DNA from: Pseudoxanthomonas suwonensis
Lineage (GTDB): Bacteria; Pseudomonadota; Gammaproteobacteria; Xanthomonadales; Xanthomonadaceae
Direction of reading: 5' to 3'
Assembly: GCA_003240695.1 (NCBI GenBank)
Contig: QFNC01000004.1
Span: 62,001-126,000 of the forward strand
DNA: 64,000 nt
In this document: positions 1-8,319 of the stretch, in pieces
Numbering within the stretch: position 1 is the stretch's first letter
Layout of the letters: every line of letters starts with the position of its first letter
Program-made: the position numbers and the translations under genes
Notes under the pieces: generated by a model
The model's input: the letters and a program-made list of their open reading frames with translations, nothing else
Told to the model about the DNA's origin: nothing
Database searches by the model: none

Positions 1-1276
1 GGTTGCCGCCCAGCGACAGCGCAGACTGCAGCCGTTCGTTGGCCTTGCCCAGCACCTGGTTCAGGCTGGCGTTCTTCTCGCCGATCTGCACGCCGCCGAT
101 GCTGGCGGTGACGGGCATGGAGTGGTTCCCGATCTCGAACACGTCACTGGTGAAGGCGCGCAGGATGGTGGCGGCCGCGCCTTCGGTCACGGTGTGATCG
201 CCCTGCACCAGTACCGCCAGGGTGTGTTCGCCGAAGCGCGCGGCCACGGCATCGGCGCCCAGCGCATCCTGCACGCGGCTGGCCACGGCCAGCAGGAATT
301 CGTCGGCATGATTCAGGCCGGCGGTCTGCAGCTGGGTCTGGTAGTGGTCCGGTTCCAGCAGCAGCACCCCGTAGCGGGCCTGCCCATCCACCACGGCACC
401 GATGGCATTTTCCAGATGCTGCAGGAAGGTGGTGCGGTTGAACAGGCCGGTCACCTGGTCGCGCTGGCGCAGGGCTTCCACCTCGCGCGCCAGTTCCGGA
501 TCGGCCAGCAGTTCCTGGCGCCGGAACACGATCTGCACGCAGGGCTCGCCTTCGTACATGGCCTGGGTGAACTCCATGACGGCCGGAAATTCGCCGCCGC
601 TGGCGTCGATGGCGGTCAGCTCGTGGCGCGGCGGTGGCGCCTCGCCCTTGCCGAGCGACTTGAGCAGCGCCTTGAAGCCATCCACGTGCGAGGAGGCCAC
701 CAGGTCCAGCAGCGACATGCCTTCGATGTCCTCGTCGCTTTCGAAGCCGAACATCTCCAGGAAGGCGCTGTTGCTGCGGATGAACATGCCTTCGTGCACG
801 TAGGCGATCGGATCGCGCGAGGATTCGATCAGCGCATCGCAGCGGCGTTCGGTCTCGCGCACCTGGGCCTCGTAGCGGCGCAGCTGGCGGCGGGCTTCCA
901 CGTCCTGCCACTCGGTGCGCACCGCGATCAGCATCTGCACCGGCTTGTGCCGCAGCGCGATGCGGGTGGCCCCGGCCTGCAGGATGTTGACCAGGATGTC
1001 CTCGTTCAATTCGTTCAGCAGGGCCAGGATCGGCACGTCCTTGCTGCTGGAGGACACCGACTGCACCACCTGCGCGAAGGGAATCTGCGCGGCCTTGTCG
1101 TAGGCCATCACCATGTCGACGGGTTTTTCCAGCATCTGGGCCAGTTCCTCGGCACTGGACGGGCGCGACGGGCGCACGGTGATGCCCGCGTTGCGCAGTG
1201 TGCTGACGATGGCTTCGGCATCTTCAACATGGTCATCGACGATCATCAGGCGCAGGGTGTCGTTGCCTGGGGCCAT
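1..1276 (-). CDS. fimX: FimX-like REC-PAS-GGDEF regulator, 3' end beyond window
   Basis: N-terminal 425 residues of a protein that continues past the left edge. It opens with a receiver-like domain (about residues 10-120, LRLMIVDDHVEDAEAI), then a PAS domain (about 135-250) and a GGDEF-type domain (about 265-425). The receiver shows no clear phospho-acceptor Asp where PDLVLLD would be expected (VDMVMAYDKA). The GGDEF signature is degenerate: RFGEHTLAVL sits where RxGGDEFAVL is expected, so diguanylate cyclase activity is unlikely. This layout matches FimX, which in Pseudomonas and Xanthomonas binds c-di-GMP through a C-terminal EAL domain and promotes type IV pilus assembly. The EAL part would lie outside the window. 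Start is ATG at 1276, preceded by GGAGAA. Identification as FimX is by architecture. Confidence 0.75.
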   Translation of the reverse strand, partial: MAPGNDTLRLMIVDDHVEDAEAIVSTLRNAGITVRPSRPSSAEELAQMLEKPVDMVMAYDKAAQIPFAQVVQSVSSSSKDVPILALLNELNEDILVNILQAGATRIALRHKPVQMLIAVRTEWQDVEARRQLRRYEAQVRETERRCDALIESSRDPIAYVHEGMFIRSNSAFLEMFGFESDEDIEGMSLLDLVASSHVDGFKALLKSLGKGEAPPPRHELTAIDASGGEFPAVMEFTQAMYEGEPCVQIVFRRQELLADPELAREVEALRQRDQVTGLFNRTTFLQHLENAIGAVVDGQARYGVLLLEPDHYQTQLQTAGLNHADEFLLAVASRVQDALGADAVAARFGEHTLAVLVQGDHTVTEGAAATILRAFTSDVFEIGNHSMPVTASIGGVQIGEKNASLNQVLGKANERLQSALSLGGN

Positions 1277-1302
1277 TGCGGTTCTCCTGTGTCAGGCGCG
1301 GT

Positions 1303-2355
1303 TTATGGCATGCCGTGCGGGGGTTCGTCCAATCCGGGCAGCGGCTGCTTGCCCGGTCGGCCCGGGATTTCGCGCACCAGCCGCGGCAGCAGATAGCCGG
1401 GAAGACGTGCGGCCAGCGCAGCGTGCAGCTGCCGCGCCTGCAGGTCTGGCACTTCGAAATGCGCGGTGCCGGCCACGCGATCCAGTTGGTGCAGGTAGTA
1501 GGGCAGCACGCCGGCGGCGAAGCCGCGTTCGGCCAGATCGGCCTGCGCATCCACGCTGTCGTTGACCCCGCGCAGCAGCACGGCTTGATTGAGCAGGCTG
1601 GCGCCGGTGGCGCGCAGCCGGGCCAGGGCGGCATCCACATCGGCATCGAATTCGTTGGCGTGGTTGGCGTGCAGCACGATGGCCAGCGGCCACGGCAGAT
1701 CGGACAGCCAGGCGAGCAGAGTGTCATCCACCCGTTCCGGCAGCACCACCGGCAGGCGCGTGTGGATACGCAGCCGGCGCAGCTGTGGCACCGCACGCAG
1801 TGCGTCGGTGAGTTCGGCCAGCTTGTGGCTGGCCAGCGATAGTGGATCGCCGCCGGAGAGGATGACCTCGTGGATGCTCGCATCAGCGCGCAGATGCGCG
1901 ATGGCCTGCGCCCAGCCGTCGCGGGCGGCGGTCTGTTCGGCATAGGGGAAATGCCGGCGGAAGCAGTAGCGGCAGTGCACCGCGCAGCTGCCGGTGGCCA
2001 CCAGCAGGGCGCGACCCCGGTACTTGTGGATGAGCCCGGTCGCGGCGGTGGCAGCGGCATCGCCCACTGCATCCAGGCCGAAACCGGGGACGATGCGGTC
2101 TTCATCGTCCAGCGGCAGGACCTGGCGCAGCAGCGGGTCATGCGGGTCGCCGCGCTGCATGCGGGCGACGAAGCCGCGCGGAACCCGCACCGGGAACTGC
2201 GCCGCCGCCGCATCCGACAGCCGTTCGGCAAGCTGCGGCAGGTCCAGCAGCCGCAGCAGTTCGCGCGGGTCGCGCACCGCATCGCGCCAGGCCTGGCGCC
2301 AGTCGGATCGGAAAGGGGCCTGCATTGTGGGCGTTGACGGAGCAGCGGGTATCAT
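1303..2355 (-). CDS. epmB: EF-P beta-lysylation protein EpmB (lysine 2,3-aminomutase family)
   Basis: A 350-aa radical SAM enzyme. EpmB converts alpha-lysine to beta-lysine, which EpmA then attaches to EF-P. The radical SAM cluster motif CX3CX2C is visible as CAVHCRYCFRRHFPY, followed by SGGDPLSLA, typical of lysine 2,3-aminomutases. It is divergent from efp with 92 bp between the starts, which strongly supports EpmB over a catabolic aminomutase. ATG 2355 is preceded by GGAAAG; an in-frame ATG at 2325 is a possible alternative that starts nearer the E. coli N-terminus. epmA is not in the window. Confidence 0.93.
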   Translation of the reverse strand: MIPAAPSTPTMQAPFRSDWRQAWRDAVRDPRELLRLLDLPQLAERLSDAAAAQFPVRVPRGFVARMQRGDPHDPLLRQVLPLDDEDRIVPGFGLDAVGDAAATAATGLIHKYRGRALLVATGSCAVHCRYCFRRHFPYAEQTAARDGWAQAIAHLRADASIHEVILSGGDPLSLASHKLAELTDALRAVPQLRRLRIHTRLPVVLPERVDDTLLAWLSDLPWPLAIVLHANHANEFDADVDAALARLRATGASLLNQAVLLRGVNDSVDAQADLAERGFAAGVLPYYLHQLDRVAGTAHFEVPDLQARQLHAALAARLPGYLLPRLVREIPGRPGKQPLPGLDEPPHGMP

Positions 2356-2447
2356 GTCGGGCTTTCCAGAGGGCGGAATCCGCGGCCGGCGGCTCCGTTC
2401 GTCCCTTCATTCTAGCCGCCCCAACCGGCGGCCCAGCAGGAGTCAGC

Positions 2448-3014
2448 ATGGCCACCCTTGGCATGAACGATGTGAAATCCGGGCAGAAGATCCTCGTCAA
2501 CAACGAGCCATGCGTGATCACCGACACGGAATACGTCAAGCCCGGCAAGGGCCAGGCCTTCACCCGGGTCAAGTTCCGCTACGTGAAGTCCGGCCGCGTG
2601 CAGGAAATCACCATGAAGGCCACCGACAACGTGGAAGTGGCGGACGTGGTCGATACCGACATGCAGTACCTGTATTCCGATGGCGAGTACTGGCATTTCA
2701 TGAACCCGGAAAGCTTCGAGCAGGTGCAGGCGGATGCCGCCGGCATGGGCGGCGCCGAGAAGTGGCTGAAGGGCGAGGAGGAGTGCGTGGTGACGCTGTG
2801 GAACGGCACCCCGATCGCGGTGCAGCCACCGAACTTCGTGGAACTGCAGATCACCGAAACCGACCCCGGCCTGCGCGGCGACACCTCCGGCGGCGGCGGC
2901 AAGCCGGCCACGCTGGAAACCGGAGCGGTGGTGCGGGTGCCACTGTTCGTGGGCAACGAGGAAGTGATCAAGGTCGATACCCGCAGCGGCGAATACGTCA
3001 GCCGGGTGAAGTGA
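2448..3014 (+). CDS. efp: Translation elongation factor P
   Basis: 188 aa, the usual EF-P length, colinear with E. coli EF-P from MATLGMNDVKSG to the conserved end SGEYVSRVK. EF-P rescues ribosomes stalled at polyproline. The modified lysine is present at residue 34 in VKPGKGQAF, the beta-lysylation form rather than the arginine of rhamnosylated EF-P; this agrees with the adjacent epmB. A CAGGAG ribosome site lies just upstream of ATG 2448; an upstream in-frame extension is ignored because it lacks family similarity. Confidence 0.98.
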   Translation: MATLGMNDVKSGQKILVNNEPCVITDTEYVKPGKGQAFTRVKFRYVKSGRVQEITMKATDNVEVADVVDTDMQYLYSDGEYWHFMNPESFEQVQADAAGMGGAEKWLKGEEECVVTLWNGTPIAVQPPNFVELQITETDPGLRGDTSGGGGKPATLETGAVVRVPLFVGNEEVIKVDTRSGEYVSRVK

Positions 3015-3018
3015 GCCG

Positions 3019-3828
3019 ATGCGCCGCTGGCTGTTTACGGGGCTTCTGATGGGTGCTTTGGTCGCGGCCGGCCTGCCGGCACTGGCTGCGCAGCCTGACG
3101 AACCCGCGCCGTGCGACCAGGATACTCTGGCCCGGCTGAAACGGCATCGCCTCGGCACGGTCGAGGATCGGGCCCGGATGGATGTGGTGGCGTCGGCCTG
3201 CAAGCCTTGGCCATTCGACGAGTCGATCGTGCTGGCCGTGGCCGCTTTCGGCGATGCGGAAGGCATTCCCGGCGAACGCAGACTGCATGGCACGGTCGCG
3301 ATGCTGTCCGCTGCCGATGGCGACGTGCTGGCAAGCCATGTCGAGGAAATCGAGGAGGATGCAACCACGGCCGTGCAGGAAGGCGCCTATCGTCTGGATA
3401 CCGCCCGTTATGATCTGGCCGATGGCATGCGTGCGTTCGGCGTGGTGTTCGACAGCAGTGCGCGAGGGCCGAGCTGCCCGGAAGGCGGCTTCGATGACCA
3501 ATTGACCCTGTTCGTGCGCGAAGGCACGCGGCTGCGGCCGGTGCTGTCCACGTATCTGGATGCGTGGAGGGTCGTCAGTGGGAGTGTCTGCGGATCGGCA
3601 CGCGATGCGGTGATCGACACGGGCCATACCGTGCTGCGGATCGAACCGACCCGGCAGCACGGCTGGGCCGACATCACCCTGAGCACCCGCGTGAAACGCG
3701 AAGCCGGCGCCGACACGCCGCACGACCGGCGCACGGCTCATCGCACGCTCCGGTACAACGGCACGTTGTACCAGCTCGATCCGTTCGAATCGCTGTTCCA
3801 CTGGAGCGATCCGGAGTCCAAACCATGA
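3019..3828 (+). CDS. Hypothetical secreted protein
   Basis: 269 aa. A clear N-terminal signal peptide (RRWLFTGLLMGALVAAGLPALAAQ) predicts export to the periplasm, with cleavage after ALA. The mature part has four cysteines (CDQD, CKPW, CPEG, CGSA) that could form two disulfides. I recognise no domain. It starts 4 nt after the efp stop and its own stop overlaps the next start (ATGA at 3825-3828), so it is probably cotranscribed with the mtaD-ubiG-gph run. Function unknown. Confidence 0.75.
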   Translation: MRRWLFTGLLMGALVAAGLPALAAQPDEPAPCDQDTLARLKRHRLGTVEDRARMDVVASACKPWPFDESIVLAVAAFGDAEGIPGERRLHGTVAMLSAADGDVLASHVEEIEEDATTAVQEGAYRLDTARYDLADGMRAFGVVFDSSARGPSCPEGGFDDQLTLFVREGTRLRPVLSTYLDAWRVVSGSVCGSARDAVIDTGHTVLRIEPTRQHGWADITLSTRVKREAGADTPHDRRTAHRTLRYNGTLYQLDPFESLFHWSDPESKP

Positions 3829-5183
3829 CCGATTCCGGCAACCGCCCGCCTGACGTCTGCGACCTGCTGATCGAAGCCGGCTGGGTCGTGCCGGTGCAGC
3901 CGCACGGCATCGTGCTGGAACACCATGCCGTGGCCGTGCGCAACGGGGTGATCGTCGCCATGCTGCCGATAGCCGAGGCCCGGCAACAGTTCCGTGCCGG
4001 CGAGACCGTGCAGCGCCCGGACGCGGTGCTGATTCCCGGACTGGTGAACGCGCACACGCACAACCCGATGACCCTGCTGCGCGGCGTGGCCGACGACCTG
4101 CCGCTGAAGGTGTGGCTGCAGCAGCACATCTGGCCGATCGAGGCGCAGGTGATCGGTCCGCAGTTCGTCGCCGACGGCGTCGCCCTGGCGATCGCCGAGA
4201 TGCTGCGTGGCGGCACCACCTGCTGCAACGAGAACTACTTCTTTCCCGACGTGCAGGCCGACACCTATGCCCGTCACGGTTTCCGCGTGCGGGTGGGGCT
4301 GCCGGTGATCGACTTCCCCAGTGCCTGGGCGCAGTCGGACGACGAATACTTCGACAAGGCCGGCGAGGTGCACGATGCCTGGCGCGGCCATGCGCTGGTC
4401 TCCACCGCCTTCGCGCCGCACGCGCCGTACACGGTCGACGATGCCAATTTCGGGCGGGTGCGCATGCTGGCCGACCAGCTGGACATCCCGGTGCACCTGC
4501 ATCTGCACGAAACCGCGCAGGAAGTGCAGCAGTCCATCGACGAGCACGGCCAGCGGCCGATCGCGCGCATCGATCGACTCGGGCTGTTGAACGACCGCCT
4601 GATCGCCATCCACATGACCCAGCTCACCGATGCCGAGATCCATCTGTGCGCCGAGCGCGGCGTCGGCGTGGTGCACTGCCCGGAATCCAACTTGAAGCTG
4701 GCCTCAGGATTCTGCCCGGCGTGTGCGCTGCTGCAGGCCGGCGTGACACTGGGCATGGGCACCGATGGCGCCGCCAGCAACAACGACCTGGACCTGCTGG
4801 GCGAAACCCGCACCGCGGCGCTGCTGGCCAAGGCCGTGGCCGGCGATGCGGCCGGATTCAACGCCGCCGAAGCGCTGCATGCGGCCACGCTGGGCAGCGC
4901 ACGGGCGATGGGGCTGGGCGAGCGCATCGGTTCCATCGAGCCGGGCAAGCAGGCCGATCTGGTCTGCGTGGACCTGGCGGCGCTGGAAACCCAGCCACTG
5001 CATCACGTGCTGTCGCAGCTGATCTACGCGGCCGGTCGCCAGCAGGTACGCGACGTGTGGATCGCCGGAAAGCGCAAGCTGCGCGACCGCCAGCTGGTGG
5101 ACATGGACGAAGCGGGCATCATCGCCAACGCGCGGCAGTGGCGCCAGCGCATCGCCGGCATCCAGCCGTCCAGCGCGCATTGA
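3825..5183 (+). CDS. mtaD: TRZ/ATZ-family amidohydrolase, probable MTA/SAH (or related nucleoside) deaminase
   Basis: 452 aa metal-dependent amidohydrolase. The first metal-binding motif is VNAHTHNPM, followed by HLHLHET, a later His (IAIHMTQL) and the Asp-bearing GTDGAASNNDLDLLGE, as in the 5-methylthioadenosine/S-adenosylhomocysteine deaminase and chlorohydrolase group. Substrate cannot be read from sequence; the MTA/SAH deaminase label comes from the family. ATG 3825 overlaps the upstream stop by 4 nt, and the much longer upstream extension of this reading frame is out of family. It sits directly upstream of ubiG with a 10-nt gap. Confidence 0.85.
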   Translation: MTDSGNRPPDVCDLLIEAGWVVPVQPHGIVLEHHAVAVRNGVIVAMLPIAEARQQFRAGETVQRPDAVLIPGLVNAHTHNPMTLLRGVADDLPLKVWLQQHIWPIEAQVIGPQFVADGVALAIAEMLRGGTTCCNENYFFPDVQADTYARHGFRVRVGLPVIDFPSAWAQSDDEYFDKAGEVHDAWRGHALVSTAFAPHAPYTVDDANFGRVRMLADQLDIPVHLHLHETAQEVQQSIDEHGQRPIARIDRLGLLNDRLIAIHMTQLTDAEIHLCAERGVGVVHCPESNLKLASGFCPACALLQAGVTLGMGTDGAASNNDLDLLGETRTAALLAKAVAGDAAGFNAAEALHAATLGSARAMGLGERIGSIEPGKQADLVCVDLAALETQPLHHVLSQLIYAAGRQQVRDVWIAGKRKLRDRQLVDMDEAGIIANARQWRQRIAGIQPSSAH

Positions 5184-5193
5184 GGACATGCAC

Positions 5194-5907
5194 ATGACCA
5201 CCGCAACCCACGCCAATGCCAATCCGGCCGAGATCGACAAGTTCAACCAGCTCGCGCAGCGCTGGTGGGACGTGGATGGTCCGCAGAAAGCCCTGCATGC
5301 CCTGAATGCACCGCGCCTGCAGTACGTGGCCGAGCGCGTCCCGCTGTCCGGCTCTGCCGTGCTGGACGTGGGCTGCGGCGGCGGTCTGCTGAGCGAAGCC
5401 ATGGCCGCTGCCGGCGCCACGGTCACCGGCATCGACCTGGCACCGGAACTGCTGAAGGTGGCGCGGTTGCACGGCCTGGAATCGAGGGTGAAAGTCACCT
5501 ACCAGCAGATCGCGGTGGAAGATCTGGCTGCCGAGCAGCCGGGCACCTTCGATGCCGTGACCTGCATGGAAATGCTGGAACACGTGCCGGACCCGGCGTC
5601 GATCCTGTCCGCGTGCGCCACGCTGCTGAAACCCGGTGGCCGCCTGTTCGTGTCCACCCTGAATCGCACGCCGGCCGCATTCGCGCTGGCCATCGTCGGC
5701 GCCGAATACGTGGCGCGATTGCTGCCGAAAGGCACGCATCACTACCGCGACTTCATCAAGCCTTCCGAACTGGGCGCCTGGCTGCGTGCCGCCGGCCTGC
5801 AGCTGCAGGACGTCAGCGGCCTGATGTACGAACCGTGGCGCAACAGCGCACGCCTGACCGCGCGCACCGACATCAACTACCTCGCCTGCGCACGCAAACC
5901 GGAATGA
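5194..5907 (+). CDS. ubiG: 3-demethylubiquinone / polyprenyl-hydroxybenzoate O-methyltransferase UbiG
   Basis: 237 aa. UbiG performs both O-methylations of ubiquinone synthesis using SAM. The N-terminal signature EIDKFNQLAQRWWD and the SAM-binding motif VLDVGCGGGLLSEAMA are clear, with HYRDFIKPSEL near the C-terminus. Two ATGs are possible (5188 and 5194); GAGG at 5182-5185 lies 8 nt before 5194 but only 2 nt before 5188, so 5194 is preferred. The stop overlaps the gph start (ATGA), the usual ubiG-gph arrangement. Confidence 0.96.
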   Translation: MTTATHANANPAEIDKFNQLAQRWWDVDGPQKALHALNAPRLQYVAERVPLSGSAVLDVGCGGGLLSEAMAAAGATVTGIDLAPELLKVARLHGLESRVKVTYQQIAVEDLAAEQPGTFDAVTCMEMLEHVPDPASILSACATLLKPGGRLFVSTLNRTPAAFALAIVGAEYVARLLPKGTHHYRDFIKPSELGAWLRAAGLQLQDVSGLMYEPWRNSARLTARTDINYLACARKPE

Positions 5908-6572
5908 CGGCCAGACCATTCCCCGTCGGCGTTCTGTTCGATCTGGACGGCACCCTGCTGGACAGCGCGCCGGACATGCTGGCCACGGTCAACCGCATGC
6001 GTGCCACGCGTGGCCATGCACCGATGGCATTGGCGGACTTGCGGCCGAACGTGTCGCGCGGCGCACGTGCGATGGCGCAGGCGGCGTTTCCAGATTGGAC
6101 CGTGGAACAGGTAGCGGATGCAGTGCCGGAATTCCTGTCGATCTACGCCGAGGAACTGGGTGGGCACGGTGCCGCGTTCGAGGGCATCGAACCCTTGCTC
6201 GAAACGTTGGAAGCCGCCGGCACGCGCTGGGGCATCGTGACCAACAAACCGGAAGCGCTGGCGCGTGCCTTGCTGCCGCTGCTGGGCTGGCAACAGCGCT
6301 GTGCCGTGCTGATCGGTGGCGACAGCCTGCCCGAGCGCAAACCGCATCCGTTGCCGCTGCTGCATGCGGCGCAGGTCATGGACGTGTCGCCGCAGCAGTG
6401 CGTGTACGTGGGCGACGATGCCCGCGACATCGCTGCCGCACGCGCCGCCGACATGCGTTCGGTGGTGGCGCTGTGGGGATATCGATTGCGCCACGACGAT
6501 CCCGCGCTGTGGGGCGGCGACGTGTCCGTGCAGCAGGTCCGGCAATTGCTGCAGCCCGACGCATGGCCGTGA
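5904..6572 (+). CDS. gph: Phosphoglycolate phosphatase (HAD family)
   Basis: 222 aa HAD-superfamily phosphatase. The nucleophile motif FDLDGTLLDS is at residues 12-21, motif II is GIVTNKPEALA, and the metal-binding YVGDDARDIAAARAA is motif IV. Gph hydrolyses 2-phosphoglycolate, formed partly during repair of 3'-phosphoglycolate DNA ends; substrate is inferred from the ubiG-gph linkage. ATG 5904 overlaps the ubiG stop by 4 nt, indicating coupled translation. Confidence 0.9.
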   Translation: MTARPFPVGVLFDLDGTLLDSAPDMLATVNRMRATRGHAPMALADLRPNVSRGARAMAQAAFPDWTVEQVADAVPEFLSIYAEELGGHGAAFEGIEPLLETLEAAGTRWGIVTNKPEALARALLPLLGWQQRCAVLIGGDSLPERKPHPLPLLHAAQVMDVSPQQCVYVGDDARDIAAARAADMRSVVALWGYRLRHDDPALWGGDVSVQQVRQLLQPDAWP

Positions 6573-7291
6573 CGGCGGACGCTGCCGACCTGCGCAGCTT
6601 CCTGGGCAAATGGCGTGCGCAGTGGCCGGGCTGGGACGTGGTGCAGGTGTTCGTGCCGTTATCCGAACGCGACATGGCCATGGCCTGGTTCGCCTTGCTG
6701 GAGGAATGGCGGCAGGCGGCGCTGGGCGGGGACGACCCGGCGCCGGGACTGGCCAAACTGGCCTGGTGGCAGGAGGAATTGCGCGGCTGGGCCCGCGGCG
6801 CGCGTCGGCATCCGCTCGGGACTGCTTTGCAGCGTCAGTCGGTGGACTGGGCCGGGTTGGCCGACGGCCTGTCCGTCTGGCGTCATCGTGAACAGTTGCA
6901 GGACGACGCGCGGACGTTTGCCGAGGCGATCATGCCATTTGCGCAGGCCGCAGCCACCGCGGAATCGGCACTGTGGCCGGGGCGCGACGTATCCACGTCG
7001 GACATGTCGACATGGCTGCTGGCCCAGGCCGTGCTGCACGGTCAAAGCACGGCCGTGGCCGATGAGGTGCTGATGCAGTGGCCCGGCGCCGGCCGAGCCA
7101 GTGCCGCGCGTCGCCAGTGGGCGGCGCTGCAGCACTCGGCCCTGCGCGGTCTGCATGCGCCTTCGCGCCGGCGAGGGCGCCTGCAGGCGCTGCGGTGGCT
7201 GTGGTCGGGCTGGCGGGCGGCCCGCAACGCAGCGTTGCCGAGGTCGGTGCAGGGTGGCGGAGTCCGCATCGATACAATGCGCGGACCATGA
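6563..7291 (+). CDS. Squalene/phytoene synthase-like protein (probably non-catalytic)
   Basis: 242 aa. WWQEELRGWARG followed by HPLGTAL matches the central part of the squalene/phytoene synthase fold, also seen in NDUFAF6-like proteins. The paired Asp-rich motifs needed for prenyl diphosphate chemistry are not evident, so enzymatic activity is doubtful. The C-terminus is Arg-rich. It overlaps the end of gph by 10 nt and the folE2 start by 4 nt, so it is embedded in one cotranscribed run. A GTG at 6569 is an alternative start. Function unknown. Confidence 0.7.
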   Translation: MAVTADAADLRSFLGKWRAQWPGWDVVQVFVPLSERDMAMAWFALLEEWRQAALGGDDPAPGLAKLAWWQEELRGWARGARRHPLGTALQRQSVDWAGLADGLSVWRHREQLQDDARTFAEAIMPFAQAAATAESALWPGRDVSTSDMSTWLLAQAVLHGQSTAVADEVLMQWPGAGRASAARRQWAALQHSALRGLHAPSRRRGRLQALRWLWSGWRAARNAALPRSVQGGGVRIDTMRGP

Positions 7292-8247
7292 AAGACGACG
7301 TGCGCGCCTTGACCGATTTCCCGCCAGCCGCCGCATCTGCCGGAACCCTGCCCGACGTGGCCCTGCAACAGGCCGCGCGTCATGGCGTGCTGGACTGGGT
7401 GGGCATGGACAACATGGCCTTGCCGTTGCAGCCGGACACGGCCGGGGGTGCCATGCAGACGGTTGCGGCCACGGTCGACGTGGCGGTGAATCTGGTCGAT
7501 GCACGGGCGCGCGGCATCCACATGTCGCGGCTGTACCTGTTGCTGCAGCAGCGATTGGCACGGACGCCACTCACGCCGCAGCTGCTGGCCGAGATGCTGG
7601 ACGCACTGGTGCAGTCGCAGAACGGCTTGAGCACGCGTGCACGACTGCAGTTGCGCTGGGACCATCTGCTGTTGCGTCCGGCGCTGGTCAGTGCACACGG
7701 CGGTTGGAAAGCGTATCCGGTGCAGGTGGAAGCCGTGCACGTCGAAGACGGGATGCCGCAGATCACGCTGCAGGTGGGCATCGATTATTCCAGCACCTGT
7801 CCGGCCTCGGCGGCATTGTCGCGGCAGGCCAATGCGCAGCGGTTCTTCGCCGATTTCACCGCGACTACCGCGGATCGGCAGGCCGTGCACGACTGGCTGG
7901 CATCGGAACGCGGCATGGCGGCCACGCCGCACGCGCAACGCAGCCGCGCCACCGTGCAGGTCTGGCTGCAGGATGCTGCAGAGCAATGGCCGCTGCAGGC
8001 ATTGATCGATGCGATGGAAGCCGCATTGGCCACGCCGGTGCAAACCGTGGTGAAACGCGAGGACGAACAGGCCTTCGCCGAACGCAATGCCGCCAATCTG
8101 CTGTTCTGCGAGGACGCCGCGCGGCGCATGGCCGACGTGCTGCGCCGGTTCCCCGGCATCGACCGGTTCGACGTGACGGCTGCGCATCTGGAAAGCCTGC
8201 ATGCGCATGATGCCGTGGCGCGCATCGGCGGACGCGCTGGCATCTAG
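7288..8247 (+). CDS. folE2: GTP cyclohydrolase FolE2 (type IB)
   Basis: 319 aa. FolE2 makes 7,8-dihydroneopterin triphosphate from GTP for folate synthesis and can work with metals other than zinc. Family features are the N-terminal VGMDNMALPL and the catalytic cysteine in YSSTCPASAALSRQ, followed by the conserved C-terminal NLLFCEDAARRM. Start ATG 7288 overlaps the upstream stop (ATGA). A TACAAT hexamer at 7273-7278, 9 nt upstream, could be a -10 element for an internal promoter. No Zur-like operator was recognised. Confidence 0.93.
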   Translation: MKDDVRALTDFPPAAASAGTLPDVALQQAARHGVLDWVGMDNMALPLQPDTAGGAMQTVAATVDVAVNLVDARARGIHMSRLYLLLQQRLARTPLTPQLLAEMLDALVQSQNGLSTRARLQLRWDHLLLRPALVSAHGGWKAYPVQVEAVHVEDGMPQITLQVGIDYSSTCPASAALSRQANAQRFFADFTATTADRQAVHDWLASERGMAATPHAQRSRATVQVWLQDAAEQWPLQALIDAMEAALATPVQTVVKREDEQAFAERNAANLLFCEDAARRMADVLRRFPGIDRFDVTAAHLESLHAHDAVARIGGRAGI

Positions 8248-8260
8248 AAGCGGCATCGTC

Positions 8261-8295
8261 AGGAAAGAAAACGGCGCATCCACCGGATGCGCCGT
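8261..8295 (-). terminator. Rho-independent terminator after the DUF1501 gene
   Basis: Perfect 11-bp stem (8271-8281 with 8285-8295) around a 3-nt loop, followed on the minus strand by a T-rich tail (TTTCTTTCCT, 8261-8270). It ends minus-strand transcripts from the DUF1800-DUF1501 operon. The stem could also slow plus-strand transcription leaving folE2, but that side lacks a T tract. Confidence 0.8.
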
Positions 8296-8319
8296 GGCAG
8301 GCTGCCGATAGCTGCAGGA

